Shown here: piece by piece, positions 15,847-24,619 of the stretch
Layout of the letters: each line of letters begins with the position of its first letter
How positions within the stretch are numbered: position 1 is the first letter of the stretch
From: Achromobacter veterisilvae
GTDB lineage: Bacteria > Pseudomonadota > Gammaproteobacteria > Burkholderiales > Burkholderiaceae_B
Assembly: GCF_900496975.1 (NCBI RefSeq)
Contig: NZ_UFQC01000011.1
Coordinates: forward strand, 62,001 to 126,000
Direction of reading: 5' to 3'
DNA length: 64,000 nt
Position numbers and translations under genes: made by a program
The notes under the pieces: generated by a model
Databases searched by the model: none
Told to the model about the DNA's origin: nothing
The model's input: only the letters and a program-made list of their open reading frames with translations

Positions 15847-17208
15847 ATGAACAAGAAAGGCTACTTGCTCAAGGGCAGGGTCATCGACGGGACGCTCGAT
15901 GCGCCCATTGAACGCGGAATCGTCGTGACCGAAGGAGAGCACATTGCCTGGGTAGGCGAGTCCGGGGCATTGCCGGCCCACTTCGCGGCCCAGGACTATG
16001 AGGTGGTGGAATTGCCCGGCCGGTCGATCATGCCCGGCTTGATCGACGGCCATACGCATATTTCTTTCGGCGAGTCGCGCTCCGAAGAAGAGAATGCGCT
16101 GTACTCGCCGGTCGAGTTCCGTTCGATCAAGGCCATCTATAACGCCAAGAAGATACTTCAGGCGGGAGTGACCAGCGCATTCGACGCCGCCACCACCTAC
16201 GCGGTGGCGCAGGCGGTGCGGGACGCCATCGAGAGCGGCATGTTTCCCGGGCCGCGCTACACGGTGTCCGGCCGGCAGATCACCAATCATCAAGGCCTGG
16301 AGGACGCGTTTCCCAGCGAGATGGCGTTCCCGCCGGGCCAGGCTGCCGTGCTGGTCAAGACCCGGGACGACCTGGTCGAGGCGGTACGGCTGCAAGTGAA
16401 GGACTGCGTCGATGCCATCAAGGTATCCGGATCCAACGACAACCTCATCACGCCCGATTCGGCGGACGTGTCCGCCTTCACGGTCGAAGAGCTGAAAATC
16501 ATCGCCGACGAGACCCATCGGCTCGGCAAGATCTGTAGCATCCATGCGCGCTCCAGGATATCCGCGCGCGACGCCGCCCTGGCGGGTTTCGACAACCTGT
16601 TTCACGCGTCGTATATCGATGAAGCCGGCATCGAGGCATGCCTCAAGTCCGGCAGCGTCATCACGCCGACGCTGACGCTGCTGGTCAACCTCATCGAGGC
16701 CAACCAGGCCAGCGCCGGCGCTTCGGGGGCCGCGGCGTTCCAGCGCGAGGTCGACGCCGCCCGCAAGAACCTGCGCCAGGCCTATGACGCCGGCGTGCCG
16801 CTACTGGCCGGCAGCGAGAGCGGTTGGTCCCCCGTGCCTTACGGCCAATGGCACGCGCGCGAGATGGAAATATTCGTCAAGCTGCTGGGACTGACGCCGT
16901 TGCAGGCCATTCATTCAAACACCTTGGCCGTGACCCGGCTTCTCTCGCCGCGCTACCGCGACAAGGTCGGCAAGCTCGAAAAAGGGCGCTACGCGGACAT
17001 CCTGGTCCTGCCTGGCGACCCGACCAAGGACATCACCCTGCTTCAGCGCCCCGGCGAATTCGACTACATCCTGCAAGGGGGAAAGCCGGTGGACAGAATC
17101 GCACCGAATCCGCGCCGCAGGATGTGGTACGAGCGCACCAAGACCTTCTTGTCCGGACTGTACGTCTACGACGAGGCGAACCGGCGCGGCAACTTTCTTC
17201 CCGAATAA
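15847..17208 (+). CDS. amidohydrolase family protein (imidazolonepropionase/prolidase-like)
   Basis: 453 residues with the composite-domain metal-dependent hydrolase layout. The metal site is GHTHIS in PGLIDGHTHISFGES, a possible carboxylated lysine in DAIKVSGSND, and later histidines in CSIHARSR and LFHASYIDE. The C-terminal part is KVGKLEKGRYADILVLPGDPTKDI. The position usually occupied by aspartate (AGTDSG-like) reads LLAGSESGWSP, with glutamate. It likely hydrolyses a cyclic amide or similar ring in the RidA/hydrolase pathway. Ribosome site AAAGGGG lies 5 bases before the ATG. Confidence 0.88.
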   Translation: MNKKGYLLKGRVIDGTLDAPIERGIVVTEGEHIAWVGESGALPAHFAAQDYEVVELPGRSIMPGLIDGHTHISFGESRSEEENALYSPVEFRSIKAIYNAKKILQAGVTSAFDAATTYAVAQAVRDAIESGMFPGPRYTVSGRQITNHQGLEDAFPSEMAFPPGQAAVLVKTRDDLVEAVRLQVKDCVDAIKVSGSNDNLITPDSADVSAFTVEELKIIADETHRLGKICSIHARSRISARDAALAGFDNLFHASYIDEAGIEACLKSGSVITPTLTLLVNLIEANQASAGASGAAAFQREVDAARKNLRQAYDAGVPLLAGSESGWSPVPYGQWHAREMEIFVKLLGLTPLQAIHSNTLAVTRLLSPRYRDKVGKLEKGRYADILVLPGDPTKDITLLQRPGEFDYILQGGKPVDRIAPNPRRRMWYERTKTFLSGLYVYDEANRRGNFLPE

Positions 17209-17239
17209 AACCCGACAACTCTCCTCATCTGGAGGTCGT

Positions 17240-18316
17240 ATGAAGATGTTTGGCTATGGTTTCAAGCGTTTTCCGGCGGTTCTGGGCGCCGTCCTGGCCG
17301 GAATGGCAATTCTGGGCGTAGGTATGAATGCCGCCACGGCGGCGGAAGCCGATCGGCTGAAGGGGCTGGTCGAGCCGCTGAAGGCCGACAAGCCGTTCAC
17401 CTTGGGGGTGACGCTGGTTCACCTGCAGGACGATTTCTGGAAGGGCATCGCGTATGGCATTCAAGACGAAGCCAAGCGCAGCGGCGTCAATGTGCTGCAG
17501 GTTTCCGTCGCCGGCGCATACGGCAATGTGCGGGAACAGTTCGCCCAACTGGAAAGCCTGAAGGCGCGGGGCGCCGACTATGTCGTCGTCGGCGCCGCGA
17601 GCTTCGATGGCTATGACGCCATGTTCAAGAACCTGCGGGAGGGCGGGACGAAGGTGCTGGCCGCGGGCATCCCGGTAAACAGCCCCAATGTCGCCTTCGG
17701 CGTGGGCCAGGATGAGGGCGCGATCGGGATCGCGCTGGCCAAGGCGCTGTGCGCGGTAAAGCCGAACTCGACCACGCTGCCCATTCCGGGCCCGGCCGGC
17801 GCGGAATGGGCGCGGTTGCGGTTCGAGGCGTTTCAAGGCGAGGCCAAGAAGTGCCCGGGCATGACCGTCAAGCCGGGGGCGTTCGGCGGCTCGCTGGACC
17901 TTGCCTATGGCATGTCGCAGGCTTCCGACCTTCTGCTGCGGGACCCCGGCGCGGATTTCATCTACACCCCGGTGATCTCGCTGGGCATGGGCGCGGTGCA
18001 GGCGGTTCGCCAGCAGCGCAAGAACGTCAAGGTCGTGTCGAGCGCCATCGTCCGTGAAGCGATTCCTCTGGTCAAGGACGGGCGCATGCTGGCCGTGGCG
18101 TCGGAGCCTGGAATCCTGATGGGACGCCTTATCGTCCAATATGCGATCCGGGACCGCGAAGGCAAACCGATGCCGAACATGGTCAAGGACGGTTCGCTGA
18201 AGTATCCGCATCTGCTGACGCCTCCGGTCGTCATCACGCCCGAGAACGTCTCGAAATACGCGTTCGATGAATACGACATTCCGCCGAAGGGCTGGAACAT
18301 CACGTCGTCGCAATGA
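17240..18316 (+). CDS. periplasmic sugar-type substrate-binding protein (TorT/RbsB-like)
   Basis: 358 residues, ribosome site GGAGGT before the ATG. The signal peptide ends at about 35 (NAATAAEAD). The mature part follows the Peripla_BP_4 pattern: FTLGVTLVHLQDDFWKGIAYGIQDEAKRSG, GNVREQFAQLESLKARGADYVVVGAASFD, then SLDLAYGMSQASDLLLRDPGADFIYTP. The DDFW start and overall length resemble TorT-type proteins. With the ATPase and permease that follow, it forms a ribose-type importer, here probably for a nitrogen-containing ring compound given the enzymes encoded ahead of it. Confidence 0.88.
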   Translation: MKMFGYGFKRFPAVLGAVLAGMAILGVGMNAATAAEADRLKGLVEPLKADKPFTLGVTLVHLQDDFWKGIAYGIQDEAKRSGVNVLQVSVAGAYGNVREQFAQLESLKARGADYVVVGAASFDGYDAMFKNLREGGTKVLAAGIPVNSPNVAFGVGQDEGAIGIALAKALCAVKPNSTTLPIPGPAGAEWARLRFEAFQGEAKKCPGMTVKPGAFGGSLDLAYGMSQASDLLLRDPGADFIYTPVISLGMGAVQAVRQQRKNVKVVSSAIVREAIPLVKDGRMLAVASEPGILMGRLIVQYAIRDREGKPMPNMVKDGSLKYPHLLTPPVVITPENVSKYAFDEYDIPPKGWNITSSQ

Positions 18317-18358
18317 GCTGCGTTCGATCAACCGGTCCGGATTAGGCAAGGGGCGCAT

Positions 18359-19918
18359 ATGCAAGGCGAACAACGCGAGGCGGCCGGGCCGGTGCCGGCA
18401 ATCGATCATGCGCAAGCATTGGTGTCACTGAAAGGAGTCTCCAAGCGATTCGGCGCCACGCTGGCATTGAACCAGGTGTCGATCGACTTCCATCCCGGCG
18501 AGATCCACTGCGTGCTGGGGGAAAACGGGGCGGGCAAGTCGACCATCGGGAAGATAATCGGCGGCCTGTACCCGCCCGACGAGGGCACGCTGGAGGTCGG
18601 CGGGGGCGGCGTCGCGTTCAAAACCATCAAGGATTCGCGCGCGCGCGGGCTGGCCATGGTGTTCCAGGAGCTTTCGCTGGCGCCGGACCTGTCGGTCCGC
18701 GCGAATCTGCGCCTGGGCTCGCAGAAGGCGGGAGGGCCGTTCAGCCTGCTGCGCCATGCCGAGGAAACGGAGGAGGCCCGCGCCGTGCTCGTCAGCCTGG
18801 GCTGCGAACTGGATGTGGAGATCCCGGTCAGGGAGCTGTCCGTCGGTTCGCAGCAACTGGTGGAAATAGCCAAGGCGCTGCTTCAGGCGCCTACCCTGTT
18901 GATCCTGGACGAGCCCACGGCCATGCTGGGCGCCGCGGAAAAGGGAAACCTCTTCAAAGTGCTGCGCGGCCTGCGCGATGCGGGGAAATCCCTGGTGCTG
19001 GTCACGCACCACGTCGACGACGTCGTGGAACTGGCCGACAGAGTCAGCATCATGCGCAACGGCAGCCTGGTCGATTCGTTTCTCATGCATCCGGGCCTGG
19101 ACGCCAACCATATTCTGGAAAGATTGACGGGCGGCAAGCTGCCCAAGGCGACGCCGACGGATGGCCGCCAGGAACACAGTGAAGAAGTGCTCCGGATTGA
19201 CGGCCTGCGCAGGCGTTGCGGCGCCCCGGAGTCCATCGGGGTGCGGCGTGGAGAAATCATAGGACTATACGGGGTGGTCGGCTCCGGCGCCGAGCGGCTG
19301 ATTCATGCGTTGTCGGGGGCTACGCGTTGCAGGGAGTTCCAATTCGAACTGGCGGGGCGGCGCTTCGATCCCCGGGATCCCGCGGATGCGGCAGCTTGCG
19401 GCGTTTCGTACTTGCCCGCCGGCCGGGCCAGCAACGGCATTTTTCCCTCGCTCTCGATTCGGGAGAACCTGTGCCTGTCCATGCTGGACAGGCTCGGCCG
19501 GTATGGCTTTGTCTCGAGCAATGCCGAGCGTGCGGAGACGTCGAGGACCTTGAGCCATTTCGGAGTCAAGTACGCCGACATGGACTTGCCGATCACGGGC
19601 CTGAGCGGAGGCAATCAGCAGAAGGTCCTGATGGCCAGAGCCATGGCGCGGGCGCGCCACGTCCTGGTGTTGGAGGAGCCTACCGCGGGCATCGACATCA
19701 GTGCAAAGCTCAGTCTGCACGATCGCATACGGGATCTGGCGCAATCCGGCGTCTGCGTCGTGTTGCTCTCCAGCGATCTCATGGAAACGATCCAGTTGTG
19801 CCACAGCGTGCTGACTTTCTACGAAGGCAGGGTGGCTCAACGGTATGAAAACCCGACGCTGGGCGACCAGGCGGAGATAGTCGCGGACGTGCTCGGCCAG
19901 AACTCGGCCGCGCACTGA
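18359..19918 (+). CDS. sugar-type ABC transporter ATP-binding protein, RbsA/MglA class
   Basis: 519 residues with two nucleotide-binding domains in tandem. The first has GENGAGKST, a signature region with ELSVGSQQLVEIAKAL and LLILDEPTAMLG. The second keeps LSGGNQQKVLMARAMAR and VLVLEEPTAGID but has GVVGSGAERL in place of a P-loop, the normal state in this family. LSVGSQQ in the first domain replaces the usual LSVGQQQ. It pairs with the binding protein and permease on either side. Confidence 0.94.
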   Translation: MQGEQREAAGPVPAIDHAQALVSLKGVSKRFGATLALNQVSIDFHPGEIHCVLGENGAGKSTIGKIIGGLYPPDEGTLEVGGGGVAFKTIKDSRARGLAMVFQELSLAPDLSVRANLRLGSQKAGGPFSLLRHAEETEEARAVLVSLGCELDVEIPVRELSVGSQQLVEIAKALLQAPTLLILDEPTAMLGAAEKGNLFKVLRGLRDAGKSLVLVTHHVDDVVELADRVSIMRNGSLVDSFLMHPGLDANHILERLTGGKLPKATPTDGRQEHSEEVLRIDGLRRRCGAPESIGVRRGEIIGLYGVVGSGAERLIHALSGATRCREFQFELAGRRFDPRDPADAAACGVSYLPAGRASNGIFPSLSIRENLCLSMLDRLGRYGFVSSNAERAETSRTLSHFGVKYADMDLPITGLSGGNQQKVLMARAMARARHVLVLEEPTAGIDISAKLSLHDRIRDLAQSGVCVVLLSSDLMETIQLCHSVLTFYEGRVAQRYENPTLGDQAEIVADVLGQNSAAH

Positions 19919-19984
19919 GCAGGCGCGGCGCCGCCACGGCGCCGGGTGCGAGACCGGTGAACCCACTATATAGAGATATCCAGA

Positions 19985-20968
19985 ATGCAAGGTCTAAGGA
20001 TGGAATTCGGCAATGGCGGCAGGGCGGGAACCGGAAAGCCGAGGCAGATCGGCTCGAGCTTGATGTTGCCCATATTCATCGTAATCATGGCCGTGGGGAC
20101 GTCGCTCGTGGAGCCGAAGTTCGCTTCGCTCGACAACCTGCGCAACCTCGCCACGCAGATGATGCCGCTGTTGATACTGGCGGTCGGCCAGGCCTTCGCG
20201 ATCATCAGCGGCGGGCTGGACCTGTCGCTGGCGGCGGTCATGTCCCTGGCCGGCGTCGTCGGCGTATTGACGATGGAGCAATACGGCCCGGTCGCGGGTG
20301 TCGCGGTGATGTTGGGCACGGGTGTAGCCGTGGGCTCGCTCTCCGGGGCCATCATCGCCTGTTTCAGGGTCAGTCCGCTGGTGGTGACCCTGGGCATTCT
20401 TTCGGTCGCCCAGGCCACGGCCCTGATTCTCTCCAGCGGCGTTCCGATCTACAACATCAACCCCGCCTACGCGGACACCATCGGCTATGGGGCGTTGCTG
20501 GGCATTCCTTCCACGGTCTGGATCGGGGTGATCTGCGCGGCAACCGCCGGACTGGTCTTGCGCCACACCGTTTTCGGCCGCCACGTGTATGCCGTCGGTT
20601 CCAGCCTGTCGGCCGCGACCAAATCGGGCATCAACGTCAAGATGACCACGATCTTGACCTATGCGGCCAGCGGCTTGTGCGCCGCGATCGGCAGCGTGGT
20701 GTTGACCGCGTGGGTCGGGTCGGCGCAACCGGTGGCGGCGCCGAATCTGACGCTGGAGTCGCTGGCCGCCGTCGTGCTGGGCGGCGTGGCGCTGACCGGC
20801 GGCGCGGGCGGCATACGCCAGGTGGTATACGGTGTGGTGATACTGAGCATGCTGTCCAACATCATGAACATGGTCGGAGTGTCCGCCTATTATCAGACGC
20901 TGGTCATCGGCGTGGTCATCATCCTGGCGGTCATCCTGGACCGCCTGCGCACCGCCGCGGCGAGATAA
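19985..20968 (+). CDS. sugar-type ABC transporter permease, RbsC class
   Basis: 327 residues (an ATG 15 bases later is an alternative start). Eight or more hydrophobic segments are visible, with the family motifs LDNLRNLATQMMPLLILAVGQAFAIISGGLDLS near the N-terminus, VSPLVVTLGILSVAQ, GRHVYAVGSSLSAATKSGIN (EAA-like loop) and AAVVLGGVALTGGAGG. It is the last gene of the operon that starts at 14515. It ends 7 bases from the converging SYLF gene with no clear terminator between. Confidence 0.93.
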   Translation: MQGLRMEFGNGGRAGTGKPRQIGSSLMLPIFIVIMAVGTSLVEPKFASLDNLRNLATQMMPLLILAVGQAFAIISGGLDLSLAAVMSLAGVVGVLTMEQYGPVAGVAVMLGTGVAVGSLSGAIIACFRVSPLVVTLGILSVAQATALILSSGVPIYNINPAYADTIGYGALLGIPSTVWIGVICAATAGLVLRHTVFGRHVYAVGSSLSAATKSGINVKMTTILTYAASGLCAAIGSVVLTAWVGSAQPVAAPNLTLESLAAVVLGGVALTGGAGGIRQVVYGVVILSMLSNIMNMVGVSAYYQTLVIGVVIILAVILDRLRTAAAR

Positions 20969-20974
20969 GAGCGA

Positions 20975-21568
20975 TCAGGGCGTGATGCGCGTGATCTTGG
21001 AGCCTTCCAGCCCCATGCCCGCCATCAGGCCCTGGGCGCCGAAAGGCACGGCGAAGACGTCCTGCGACAGCGTGGTCGTGGACACGCTGGACGCCGTGTA
21101 TTTATCCCACAGAACCAGGCTGGGGCCGCTGCCGAGAGCCCAGCCGTCGCTCTGGTCCAGATACGCCAGCGACTTATGGTTCATGAAGAAAAGCGCGTAG
21201 CCGAAAGTCTGCGCGCCGGCCTGCAGGCCCAGCGAGACGGCGTCGATGGCGTAATGGCCGGTCGCCTCGCGGCCCTTGAATAGCGTGCCTTCTCCATGCT
21301 CGCCGCCAACGACGAAGCCGGCCTTGTAGATCTTTGGAAACACCAGTATCGCCACCGCCTTCTCGCCCAGTTCATGCGTGCTGGGTTCGGCCGCATAAAG
21401 ATGCTGCAGAGCGCCCGCGGACGCCTCTCGGATCTGCGCCGCGCTGTCGGCGCGCGCGGCGCCCGCGCAGGCAAGAATACCGGCCAGCATCAACGCGATG
21501 GCGCCCAGGCTGCGGGCAAGGCGGGAAGAAGTCCTCGCAGGATTGTGTTGGCTTGCCATGGCATACAT
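20975..21568 (-). CDS. SYLF-domain (Ysc84-like) secreted protein
   Basis: 197 residues from the ATG that has GGAG 10 bases upstream; the frame stays open further up but without a ribosome site. The signal peptide spans about 1-42 (LGAIALMLAGILACAGAARADS). The cut is probably after ARA, though the cysteine could be a weak lipobox. The SYLF pattern follows: EKAVAILVFPKIYKAGFVVGGEHGEG, HYAIDAVSLGLQAGAQTFGYALFF and SQDVFAVPFGAQGLMAGMGLEGSKITRI. SYLF proteins bind lipids; bacterial secreted forms are poorly understood. Confidence 0.88.
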   Translation of the reverse strand: MYAMASQHNPARTSSRLARSLGAIALMLAGILACAGAARADSAAQIREASAGALQHLYAAEPSTHELGEKAVAILVFPKIYKAGFVVGGEHGEGTLFKGREATGHYAIDAVSLGLQAGAQTFGYALFFMNHKSLAYLDQSDGWALGSGPSLVLWDKYTASSVSTTTLSQDVFAVPFGAQGLMAGMGLEGSKITRITP

Positions 21569-21771
21569 TAGTGAAAGCTCCTGATTCTTCGTTGGGCGCC
21601 CGAGTGTGTCAGCGCCGATGGAATATTGAGATCGAGGCCATGCTTGCCATCCCCAGGGCGCAAGCATCGCTGCAAAACGGTTTTCTGGCGTCCGCGCCCG
21701 CCAACTTCGAGGCGCCGCCCTGGATTTCGGGTTGTAAACCTCACTTTTTCTTGGCTGGTGTTTCGGAAATT

Positions 21772-22752
21772 TCAGGCCGCGTGCAGCGCGGAGCGGAAGC
21801 GGGATGGCGCGTTTCCGGTCCAGCGCTTGAATGCGCGGGTGAAATGCGCCGGGTCGCTATAGCCGACCATGTAGGCTATTTCGGTCGCCGTGTATTTACC
21901 CAGCCGAACCAGCCGAAGCGCCTCGCCGCGACGCGTCTCGTCCCGCAGCTCTTCGAAATCGACGCCGCTGGATTTGAGACGCCGCTGAAGCGTCCGGGGC
22001 GACATTCCGATTTCCCTTGCAACCGATTTGAGCTTGACGTCGCTTTGATCCGATATCCGCTCAATAAGCAGGCCCGCGGTATCAATCGTCGATTGCAGCG
22101 ATTCAGTAATCCTCCAGGCGTCGTCCGTCAAATCTTGAAGGGGAACTTCCAGCAGCCCACGGTCGAATTCGACCATGTCATATTCAGCTCCTGTTTCGAT
22201 ATTCGGGCCCAGGCACTGTTCAAGCGCATCGTCGCCTCGCGCTCGCGACGCCTTCAGATGCACGCGTATGGCCGACGGCTCTCCAGCCATGAGAGGCACC
22301 TTTCGAAGCACGGCAAGGCTTCCGAGGATGAATTGCCGCGGATCCTCTTCGAGCCGCCCCGTGAAGCGATGAATAAGCTTCGTCTTACGGCCCTCCGTAA
22401 CGATGTGGACCTCTCCCCCCTGATGCAGCAACGCCGCGTGGGTTGCTGCCATGGCACACGCCTGCGCCACATTCGCCGAGCCCAGGACCAGCTCACCCCA
22501 TGCGCCGAGCGAACGCAGCTCCATCAAATGGCCCACATGGGCGCCGCCGAACGGGTCCTGCGCAACGGCCGCCATTTCGTTGGCAATGCGGAAGCAGTCA
22601 GCACGCGGCAGCCAGATGTCGGGGGTCTGGAAAATATTCGGGGAGATGCCGAGGCGCTTGAAGAATTCAAGGGAAGATACGCCTCGAGTTGCCAGGTAAG
22701 GGGCAATCTGCAAGAAACTTCTCAGTTTGATGGACGGCGTGGAATTCGACAT
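21772..22752 (-). CDS. AraC family regulator (OruR/ArgR-like)
   Basis: 326 residues. The N-terminal half (about 20-200) is the arabinose-binding-type AraC_N domain seen in OruR-like regulators (LQIAPYLATRGVSSLEFFKRLGIS, QACAMAATHAALLHQGGE). The C-terminal double helix-turn-helix is about 240-320: VKLKSVAREIGMSPRTLQRRLKSSGVDFEEL and YTATEIAYMVGYSDPAHFTRAFKRWTGNAPSRFR. It lies 59 bases downstream of the outer-membrane protein gene on the same strand. Targets are unknown. Confidence 0.9.
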   Translation of the reverse strand: MSNSTPSIKLRSFLQIAPYLATRGVSSLEFFKRLGISPNIFQTPDIWLPRADCFRIANEMAAVAQDPFGGAHVGHLMELRSLGAWGELVLGSANVAQACAMAATHAALLHQGGEVHIVTEGRKTKLIHRFTGRLEEDPRQFILGSLAVLRKVPLMAGEPSAIRVHLKASRARGDDALEQCLGPNIETGAEYDMVEFDRGLLEVPLQDLTDDAWRITESLQSTIDTAGLLIERISDQSDVKLKSVAREIGMSPRTLQRRLKSSGVDFEELRDETRRGEALRLVRLGKYTATEIAYMVGYSDPAHFTRAFKRWTGNAPSRFRSALHAA

Positions 22753-22811
22753 GGGCTTAAGCGCTTGTTCACGCGCAGTATTATATTGACCGCCTGGCCA
22801 TAATGAACCGG

Positions 22812-23591
22812 CTAGAACTTATACGTCAGGCCGATGATCGGTCCGCGCTGCACCATGTCGTAGATAAAGCCGCGATGGCTATAGTCGACGCCCATTGCCC
22901 GGTATCCGGCCGCCACGGAAAAATGGTCTCCAATCTTATAGCCGACCGCCCCGGTCAGATCCCAGTCCAGTTTGGCTCCGCCCCCGCCCGCGGTGGCCCA
23001 GCCCGTGACGTAAAACCTGTCGGTAATAAAGCGCGTTCCCCTGAAGCCCGCGACGGCATCTATCCAGGTGGCGCTATCGCGCCGTTTGGTTCCATTTAGC
23101 AGGCCGCCATCGAACGATAGGCGCGTGCTGACGGACCAGACCCGGGCGCCAGCGACGATATCCAGGTTGCCGTGCTCATTGGCCAACAGGCTATAGCCGC
23201 CGCCGATCAGGCCGGAGAATGTCTTCATGGTGACGTCGATGTCCTTTCTCAGATGGCCTTGCGGATTGCTGTCCGTATCCGACATCCGCGCGTAAAACAG
23301 GTCGCCAAAAACGGTATACCGGTCGCGCCTGCCCTCGAAGGCCCCCATGAAAGCGAAGTCCAGCTCGTGCCATATGTCTCCGAAACTCGACGTCATTCGG
23401 GCCGCGGGCAGATTGAACTGCCCCGCCTTGCCGCTTGCGCCTGTCGCCCAGACGTAGGGGCTGACCGAGAACTGCCATCCGGCCGATTCCGCGGTCGCGG
23501 CCTTGGGTTCGTCCGGCCGTGCGCCGTCGCTACCCGCATGGGCGCCTCCGCCGAAGAGCATGAACGTCGCTGCCGCCAAAAAAACACGCAT
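22812..23591 (-). CDS. outer-membrane beta-barrel protein, unassigned
   Basis: 259 residues with a short signal peptide (MRVFLAAATFMLFGGGAHAG). The rest alternates polar and hydrophobic residues as in small barrels: FSVSPYVWATGASGKAG, YTVFGDLFYARMSD, NLDIVAGARVWSVSTRLSF, AVGYKIGDHFSVAAGYRAMGVDY, and a final aromatic GLTYKF. The pattern WxxSVSPYVW followed by GDIWHELDFAFMG is shared with a broad set of uncharacterised porin-like proteins. AGGTGG precedes the ATG. It is 80 bases downstream of the acid phosphatase gene, so co-transcription is likely. Confidence 0.75.
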   Translation of the reverse strand: MRVFLAAATFMLFGGGAHAGSDGARPDEPKAATAESAGWQFSVSPYVWATGASGKAGQFNLPAARMTSSFGDIWHELDFAFMGAFEGRRDRYTVFGDLFYARMSDTDSNPQGHLRKDIDVTMKTFSGLIGGGYSLLANEHGNLDIVAGARVWSVSTRLSFDGGLLNGTKRRDSATWIDAVAGFRGTRFITDRFYVTGWATAGGGGAKLDWDLTGAVGYKIGDHFSVAAGYRAMGVDYSHRGFIYDMVQRGPIIGLTYKF

Positions 23592-23671
23592 ATTCCACCT
23601 GGTTTATTCGATTCGGGATTCTGTTGACGATGCGGGCGGCTCCACGGAAGGGCTGCCCGATGTCGCGCTAG

Positions 23672-24499
23672 TCATTTCTTGGCCGAAAGCGCGATGGCCT
23701 CGGCGGAGCATTCGAGCTTCGCTGCCTGGCCGGCCGCCTTCGCGCGCGCAACCTCGTCGCGGGCCAGCTTTACGTCCTCGACAAATGCGGGATCGGAATG
23801 CAATCTCGCCACGGTCGCCGCACCCATGATGCGTCCCGCGTCGACGTCGCTTTGCCAGTGCGCGTTGCAAATGACACGGCTTTGCCCAAAAGCCAGTCCT
23901 CGGGCGAGCAGCTCGTTCTTGCGTTCGGGGTTGACCTCCGTCAGCACCAAGGCCCAGGCCCAGCCGGCCGCCGTGTGCCCGGAAGGATAGGATCCGTCGT
24001 TTCGAAGCAGAGGTTCCTGGTCCGGCCAGCAGGTGCCTTCATCGTGTACGACAAATGGCCGCGTCCGGTGCTGCGCGTTCTTGACGCCATAGGTGGAGAG
24101 GCCCGCATCCGTCAATATCCGTTGCATCAGCTTGTATACGTGGGGCGTCGCGTTCTCTTCGATAGGGACTCCCATCGCGCATGAAAAATTCTTCGCCGGC
24201 TGTGGAAAGTCGAGATCGGCATCCAGCCTCGCCAGTTCCCAGCGGGCGGTTTTCCGCAGTGGAATCGTGGCCTCCCGCGCTTCTTCATCACGAGCAAATC
24301 GCGCGCTTCCGGCGGGAGGCGGCGGTCCCAGCAGCAGGAGACTGTCCGGAAGCTCGGACTGCTTGATATATCCCGGGGCGAGTTGAAAATGGGGGTCGCT
24401 GACTTCGGGTTGCGGCGCTCCGTTATCCGCCGCATTGGCAGAGCATGCAAAACCAGCGCCCAAGGACAACAACAAAAAAACCCAACCGCGTGCGGACAT
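23672..24499 (-). CDS. class A non-specific acid phosphatase (PAP2 superfamily)
   Basis: 275 residues with a signal peptide ending near CSANAADN, so periplasmic. The three PAP2/class A motifs are present in order: KNAQHRTRPF (K-x6-RP), YPSGHTAAG (PSGH) and SRVICNAHWQSD (SR-x5-H-x2-D). Length and the CAMGVPIEENATPHVYKLMQRILTDAGLST block match PhoN/PiACP-like enzymes. It removes phosphate from organic phosphomonoesters. CAGGAG precedes the ATG. Confidence 0.92.
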   Translation of the reverse strand: MSARGWVFLLLSLGAGFACSANAADNGAPQPEVSDPHFQLAPGYIKQSELPDSLLLLGPPPPAGSARFARDEEAREATIPLRKTARWELARLDADLDFPQPAKNFSCAMGVPIEENATPHVYKLMQRILTDAGLSTYGVKNAQHRTRPFVVHDEGTCWPDQEPLLRNDGSYPSGHTAAGWAWALVLTEVNPERKNELLARGLAFGQSRVICNAHWQSDVDAGRIMGAATVARLHSDPAFVEDVKLARDEVARAKAAGQAAKLECSAEAIALSAKK

Positions 24500-24619
24500 G
24501 CGTTTACTCCTGATTTCGTTGAAACGATGCGCGGCGCCGGCCCGCAGTGCTTGCGCGGGACCGCCAATGGCTGGGCGGCAAGCGCTTTGGCGGGAGGGAT
24601 CACGCGCGAGATGAATTCT

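Noticed and set aside
18359-19918. Missing P-loop in the second half of the RbsA-like ATPase as a defect
   Set aside because: A degenerate Walker A in the C-terminal domain is normal for this family.
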